NCBI RefSeq assembly: GCF_900184815.1
Contig: NZ_FXXQ01000006.1
Location: forward strand, 1 to 64,000
Length of the DNA stretch: 64,000 bases
Reading direction: 5' to 3'
Source: Boseongicola aestuarii
GTDB taxonomy: Bacteria > Pseudomonadota > Alphaproteobacteria > Rhodobacterales > Rhodobacteraceae
The translations under genes and the position numbers were made by a program. Under the pieces are notes generated by a model. It did not search any database. It saw nothing but the letters and a program-made list of their open reading frames with translations, and had not been told where the DNA came from. Below, piece after piece: positions 59,964 through 64,000 of the stretch (position 1 is its first letter; every line of letters begins with the position of its first letter).

Positions 59964-61658
59964 TTGGAAGAACTGCAATTAAGAAAGGTTAACACTCGCG
60001 ACCCGAATGTGGTGATGCGGCTTGCCCGTTTGGGGTCGTTTCACCAGTCCCGACTTTCGTTCATGCGGATCCTTTTACGGCGTTTGAAAGCCGAGAACTG
60101 GCGGTTTGAGCGAACGAAATTCGAGATCGACGCACGCGGTGTCGGCGTTGCGGTCTATACGGCCATTGGACCAAAGCGCAGCTATTCGCTGATCGCTTTT
60201 GCGCACGATCTACCCCCTCAAGAACGCTCCGACAGGGTCATCGCGACGGCGTGGGATGCAACCTTTACGCTGTTTGACGGTGTGCCTGAAGTCTCTGATA
60301 TAGAAAGACTTTCGAAGAATATTCCGGTGCAGGAAGCGGGTCGCGTCACGCAAAGTGAACTGAGCGTCAGTCGTGCGAACCGCTCAGCCCGGCTTTGGTA
60401 CTACGTGGTTGATTGTCTTTCAAAAGGGCGACAGCCATCGCTGCAGAAAGTGCAGGATGTCGGTTATCTGATGCGAACAACGGCGGTTTACGGGTCTGGC
60501 AAGCTGGGTGCGGCGGATCGCGAGTGGACCTGCGGCAGAGAGGAATTTCTTGCGCCGTTTCAGATTGAAATGCTGACCGTGTATCTGATCCGCACGTTTG
60601 TGATGGATTTGGTTGAGCATATGGCGCAAGTCCGGTCACCCAAAACAGCCGTGACGCTGGACGCAGGGCTTCGCCGCCGTTTCGGGATCGGAAATTCGAC
60701 AGGGCTTGGGATGGCACCGTTCCTGATCAACCATCCGATCCTTCTCAACAACTGGATTGCCGCGCGTGAAGAAGCGTTGGCGCGAGTGCGTTCGGTGCAC
60801 AGAGCCGATGACGAGGCGCAATCCGTTTTTCATCTTTCCCTGCGCCGGGCGCAACAGAACGCTGCGTGCTGGCGTTCGGATCACGTTATACAAAAAAACA
60901 AAGTTGCTACCCTTATCAGAGACTTAGACGTACTTTCCGAATATGTTCAAGGCGGGGCTCTGGACCGGGACGATCCATGGGACTGTCTTTGGAGCTGGGC
61001 GGAATCTTCGCTTTCCGTTGAAGGTCAGGAGCAATTGGTCTCGCTGTTGTTCGAGCCTTATCCCCAGCTTGTCGACGAGCTTTCAGACTGTATGGCCGCT
61101 GATGAAACGGCGAACATGCGCATTGACGGCGCGATGTCGGCAGGCCGTTTGGCTGCTATTACCCGCGAGATTTATGACTGGGCTTTGGAGATCAACTGGG
61201 ACTCGCCCGATGCTCAGGCGCGCGTCTGGTATGTCTCGGAAGAGAAGCTTGAACCCCGCTTGGGCGAAAGATCCGACGGTGATCTTAATGATTATGAACA
61301 GCCGCTTGGCCCCGGGCGGGATGTGGCGCGGATGTACGCGGATTTGGCAAGCTGCAAAGCGGAAACTGTCGCGGCCTTTCTGATGCTTTATCCGCAGCAC
61401 CGCCACGCCGTGCGGCGAACTCAGGTGGCCGCGCGCTTTCCTTACGCCGAAATCCGCGACAACACGATTGCGTCGGATATGCTGCCGATCGATCTGTTAC
61501 GCGCCAAGTTGAGCTATTTCGGAGCGGGCCATTTCGATCCACGATCTGATCGCTGGGTGCGGGTGAACATGTTCCAGAACGCACCGTTTCCCAACGAACT
61601 GGCGCAAGCCCTGTTCGATGATTGGGCAGTGCCAGAACTGGATGAGACAAACCGGTGA
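59964..61658 (+). CDS. Large protein of unknown family (564 residues)
   Basis: A soluble protein without signal peptide or membrane segment, starting at a TTG with GAGGG nine bases upstream. It has several distinct Trp/Arg-rich stretches (for example 'RLWYYVVDCLSKGRQP', 'REWTCGREEF', 'WDCLWSWAESSL', 'INWDSPDAQARVWYVSEEKLEPRLGER') and one His-containing 'LYPQHRHAVRRTQVAARFPYAEIRDN'. I recognise no catalytic motif. It is tightly coupled: 36 bp behind the dipeptidase-like gene and overlapping the DUF3726-like gene by 4 bp, so it is likely an enzyme or subunit of the same pathway. Confidence 0.8.
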   Translation: MEELQLRKVNTRDPNVVMRLARLGSFHQSRLSFMRILLRRLKAENWRFERTKFEIDARGVGVAVYTAIGPKRSYSLIAFAHDLPPQERSDRVIATAWDATFTLFDGVPEVSDIERLSKNIPVQEAGRVTQSELSVSRANRSARLWYYVVDCLSKGRQPSLQKVQDVGYLMRTTAVYGSGKLGAADREWTCGREEFLAPFQIEMLTVYLIRTFVMDLVEHMAQVRSPKTAVTLDAGLRRRFGIGNSTGLGMAPFLINHPILLNNWIAAREEALARVRSVHRADDEAQSVFHLSLRRAQQNAACWRSDHVIQKNKVATLIRDLDVLSEYVQGGALDRDDPWDCLWSWAESSLSVEGQEQLVSLLFEPYPQLVDELSDCMAADETANMRIDGAMSAGRLAAITREIYDWALEINWDSPDAQARVWYVSEEKLEPRLGERSDGDLNDYEQPLGPGRDVARMYADLASCKAETVAAFLMLYPQHRHAVRRTQVAARFPYAEIRDNTIASDMLPIDLLRAKLSYFGAGHFDPRSDRWVRVNMFQNAPFPNELAQALFDDWAVPELDETNR

Positions 61659-62245
61659 CGGCGGTCTGGTCCTTGAACGAAATCCAGAGCCTCGCACACA
61701 AGGCAGTGCGTGGGTCGGGTTATGGCTGGGGCGTCGCCGAAGACGCGGGGCAGGCGGTGCGCTGGCTGTTGGCGCGCGATTTGCCCGGCGCGGACGCAGT
61801 GCTGGCGGTATGCGAGGCGGGGGCAAGATCGGCGCCGGAAACCTGTCCGTTAACCATTGGATGCGCGTTGAGTGACGGGCTGTTCCCGGTCTTGGAGTTC
61901 GGCACGCGCCCGGTTGTCTCACCGCTGTTGATCCTGCCATTTCTGGCCTGGCGGGCCGAGCGGGACAAGGTTTCGCTCAGTCTAAGCTGGCAAGGATGCG
62001 ATTTTGTTGTCGGCACCTGCGGAGAGCTGTCCGTGAAAGGGAAAACGCTGAACCCTGGCGCGGCGAACTTGACGATCAGCGCGGCTGTCGCGGACCGCGC
62101 TGATCACGTTCGCGAAGCATATCGCGCGTCGGTGGATTGCGAAGTGTACGTGGCGCTTTCACGCTTTGCGGGGCGCACCTACGCGCCATCGACGCAGGCC
62201 AGCCGCGAGAGTGGTGCAGGGGCCGGGCTGACCGACAACGATTAG
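61655..62245 (+). CDS. DUF3726-like protein
   Basis: A 196-residue protein starting at a GTG that overlaps the previous stop by 4 bp. The N-terminus, 'SLNEIQSLAHKAVRGSGYGWGVAEDAGQAVRWLLARDLPGAD', follows the pattern I associate with DUF3726 (S-L-N-E-I ... A-R-G-x-G-x-x-W-G-x-A-E-E-A). The domain has no assigned function. The C-terminus is short and polar. It is the last gene of the ALDH/dipeptidase-like operon and converges on the iolG-like gene, 83 bp away. Confidence 0.7.
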   Translation: MTAVWSLNEIQSLAHKAVRGSGYGWGVAEDAGQAVRWLLARDLPGADAVLAVCEAGARSAPETCPLTIGCALSDGLFPVLEFGTRPVVSPLLILPFLAWRAERDKVSLSLSWQGCDFVVGTCGELSVKGKTLNPGAANLTISAAVADRADHVREAYRASVDCEVYVALSRFAGRTYAPSTQASRESGAGAGLTDND

Positions 62246-62328
62246 TCCGGATTGATGTCGCGGCCCTTCACGGTTTGAATGTTCCGGCGACGATCCGCAT
62301 GTTGTCATACAAGCTTTTCGCCCAGCAC

Positions 62329-63318
62329 TTACCCCAGTTTGACCGGCTGTCCGGTTTCGCAGGACTTCGCCGCCGCATCCGCAAGACGTTGGGCGGCAAC
62401 GCCGTCGTCAATGGAAGGACTGGGGGCCTTGCCTTCGCTAATCGCAGCGATAAATGCTTCCATTTCAATCCGATAGGCATCCGCGTAACGTTCGAGAAAG
62501 AAGTGTTTGTTGGGCGCCGTGGTGAAACCGTTCTTGCCCGCAACTTCGACCAGATGTTCGAGTTTGTTGGCCGCTTTCAACATCCCGCGCGCGCCGTGCA
62601 CCTCAATGCGCTGGTCATAGCCATAGGTCGCGCGGCGCGAGTTGTTGATCGTGCAGATCTTGCCAGACGCGGTCCTGAGCGTAACCACTGCGGTGTCGAC
62701 ATCGCCCGCATCACCAATGGCGGGATCGACCAGACAGGTGCCGACCGCGAAAACCTCAATCGGTTCCTCGCCGAGCAGGAAACGCGCCAGATCAAGATCG
62801 TGAATCATCATGTCGCGGAACAATCCGCCCGAACTTTCTATGTACGAAAGCGGCGGCGGTGACGGGTCGCGCGAGGTGATAACGACGATCTCGGCTTCTC
62901 CGATGACACCGGCGGCCAGTTGGGCCTGAAGATGGGCGAAGTTGGGATCAAACCGACGGTTGAAGGCGGTGAAAAAACCGATGCCCGCCGCCTTGACCGC
63001 GGCGCGACATTCCGCGGCGCGCGTCGACGACAGGTCGATCGGTTTTTCGCAGAAAATGGCTTTGCCAGCGGCTGCCAGCGCATGGATTTGGTCGTAGTGC
63101 AACGTGGTCGGAGTGGCGACAATCACGGCGTCGATGTCGTCGGCCTGAATGATCGCTTCTGCGGTTCGGACCTCGGCGCCTGTGCTGGCGGCGAGCTTTT
63201 CGGCGGCGGCAGGAACTGCATCCGCGACGGCTGCAAGGCGCGCCGAAGCGATGCGCGAAAGGCTAAGGGCGTGGACCTGTCCGATCCGGCCGCATCCCAA
63301 AAGTCCGATGGAAATCAT
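62329..63318 (-). CDS. iolG: Inositol 2-dehydrogenase-like Gfo/Idh oxidoreductase
   Basis: A 329-residue NAD-dependent dehydrogenase. It has the Rossmann motif GLLGCGRIG (residues 4-12), 'IFCEKPIDLS' with the catalytic Lys, and the second motif 'GGLFRDMMIHDLDLARFL' with Asp and His of myo-inositol dehydrogenases. The C-terminal 'RYADAYRIEMEAFIAAI' is typical of IolG. It oxidises inositol at C2 to 2-keto-inositol. The start at 63318 follows AAAAGGATAAC. A class II aldolase gene lies 13 bp upstream on the same strand, consistent with cyclitol catabolism. Confidence 0.82.
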   Translation of the reverse strand: MISIGLLGCGRIGQVHALSLSRIASARLAAVADAVPAAAEKLAASTGAEVRTAEAIIQADDIDAVIVATPTTLHYDQIHALAAAGKAIFCEKPIDLSSTRAAECRAAVKAAGIGFFTAFNRRFDPNFAHLQAQLAAGVIGEAEIVVITSRDPSPPPLSYIESSGGLFRDMMIHDLDLARFLLGEEPIEVFAVGTCLVDPAIGDAGDVDTAVVTLRTASGKICTINNSRRATYGYDQRIEVHGARGMLKAANKLEHLVEVAGKNGFTTAPNKHFFLERYADAYRIEMEAFIAAISEGKAPSPSIDDGVAAQRLADAAAKSCETGQPVKLG

Positions 63319-63331
63319 TGTGTTATCCTTT

Positions 63332-64000
63332 TCAGTCGGCGGCCAGACCGCGCAGAACACGGCGCGCGGTTGTCATGATATCAGGTTCGACCTGTTTGAG
63401 AATCTGCACCCGGTCAAAAGCGTCCGGGGTATCTGTCAGGGCTTTGCGAAGGGATGCGCCAAAAGCCATCCGAAGCTCGGTGCCGATGTTGAACTTGCAG
63501 ATGTTGGACGTCCGCGCCAAGCGTTGGCGTTGGTCAACGGGCACGCCCGAGCCGCCATGAATGACCAGCGGCACGTCTGTCGCCGCTTCGATTGCGCGGA
63601 TGCGATCTTCGTCCAGACCGCCTTCCTTGTTTTGCTGCAGATGCACGTTTCCCACCGAGATCGCCATGGCATCGACCTGTGTTTCGCGGGCAAAACGGGC
63701 GGCTTCGGCCGGGTCTGTCCCGCGCGAGGTTTCACCCTCGCTATAGCCGACAAATCCGATTTCACCTTCGCAGGAAATCCCGGCCTCATGCGCCAGTTCG
63801 GCGATGCTGGCGGTCTCGTCGATGTTTTGCTCCAGTGCGCTGCGCGATCCGTCATACATCACAGACGTAAAGCCCGCATCGACCGCGATCCGGCATTCCT
63901 CGAAGGTGTATCCGTGGTCCAGATGCGCCACCACCGGGACGGTCACGCGTTCGGCCAAATGCCGGAACATGACGCCGAGAACGGGCAGGGGCGTATGGGC
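63332..64000 (-). CDS. Class II fructose-bisphosphate-aldolase-like enzyme, partial
   Basis: The 222 visible residues are the C-terminal part; the start lies beyond the window. Zinc-site and catalytic segments are present: 'VVAHLDHGYTFEECRIAVDAGFTSVMYDGS' with the metal His and Asp, 'CEGEIGFVGYSEG', 'AISVGNVHLQQ', and 'LVIHGGSGVPVDQ' with the third His, plus 'KFNIGTELR'. Next to iolG the protein may be IolJ, which splits 2-deoxy-5-keto-gluconate 6-phosphate, but a general ketose-bisphosphate aldolase is possible. The visible part has no frameshift. Confidence 0.88.
   Translation of the reverse strand, partial: AHTPLPVLGVMFRHLAERVTVPVVAHLDHGYTFEECRIAVDAGFTSVMYDGSRSALEQNIDETASIAELAHEAGISCEGEIGFVGYSEGETSRGTDPAEAARFARETQVDAMAISVGNVHLQQNKEGGLDEDRIRAIEAATDVPLVIHGGSGVPVDQRQRLARTSNICKFNIGTELRMAFGASLRKALTDTPDAFDRVQILKQVEPDIMTTARRVLRGLAAD

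Overview
The window is GC-rich, densely coded DNA of a marine alphaproteobacterium, most likely a Rhodobacteraceae (Roseobacter-group) member. The evidence is two complete TRAP carboxylate transporters, a dihydroxypropanesulfonate/sulfolactate (DHPS) degradation cluster, a dimethylglycine-dehydrogenase-like FAD/GcvT enzyme next to a Rieske oxygenase, a SelD fused to an NADH-dehydrogenase-like domain, and many ATGA-type gene overlaps. No rRNA, tRNA, CRISPR array, transposase or phage gene was seen. All functions are read from recognised motifs, family length and neighbourhood; no database search was run.

Layout, left to right. (1) 1-4.3 kb is ragged: a metallophosphoesterase fragment, a lower-GC gene with a possible PD-(D/E)XK core, a Kdo transferase (waaA), a membrane protein that looks frameshifted, a sugar-nucleotide epimerase-type SDR, and an unassigned frame broken by one TAG. 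(2) 4.3-12.8 kb: CPBP protease and serine hydrolase (overlapping), a DUF6544-type protein, an RND efflux pump with its adaptor, and a secreted lipase-like hydrolase. (3) 12.8-23.5 kb: an FAD oxidoreductase and mnmH on the plus strand converge on a minus-strand series of MauG-like peroxidase, ABC ATPase, FtsX-type permease, AttH-like protein, PNPOx-like protein and selD. selD and mnmH together can make selenophosphate and 2-selenouridine tRNA. (4) 23.5-26.5 kb: DEAD-box helicase and small hypothetical proteins.

(5) 26.6-38.4 kb is a divergent catabolic island around a GntR/UTRA regulator. Leftward run a luciferase-like flavin monooxygenase, an aldo/keto reductase, a flavin reductase and TRAP genes dctQ-dctM-dctP. 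Rightward run the regulator, a Gfo/Idh dehydrogenase, a Rieske oxygenase, a 74-residue protein and a DMGDH-like enzyme. The gene set suggests uptake and oxidative breakdown of an N-methylated carboxylate; the substrate is not fixed by the sequence. (6) 38.4-41.6 kb: a chemoreceptor paired with a small secreted, possibly Cache-like protein.

(7) 41.8-56.4 kb: a Gfo/Idh, TauE/SafE exporter, threonate-dehydrogenase-like and 3-oxo-tetronate-kinase-like operon ends against a lacI-type regulator. Divergent from that regulator is a long operon: small membrane protein, TRAP dctP-dctQ-dctM, hpsN, hpsO, hpsP, suyA, suyB, comC and a UspA protein. This operon accounts for DHPS import, oxidation to (R)-sulfolactate, and cleavage to pyruvate plus sulfite. 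A perfect 18-bp palindrome sits on its predicted promoter. (8) 56.5-62.2 kb: a LysR regulator and an overlapping operon of aldehyde dehydrogenase, a dipeptidase-family protein lacking several canonical metal ligands, a 564-residue protein of unknown family and a DUF3726-like protein. This is the best candidate for an undescribed system. (9) 62.3-64 kb: an inositol-dehydrogenase-like gene and a class II aldolase that runs off the window.
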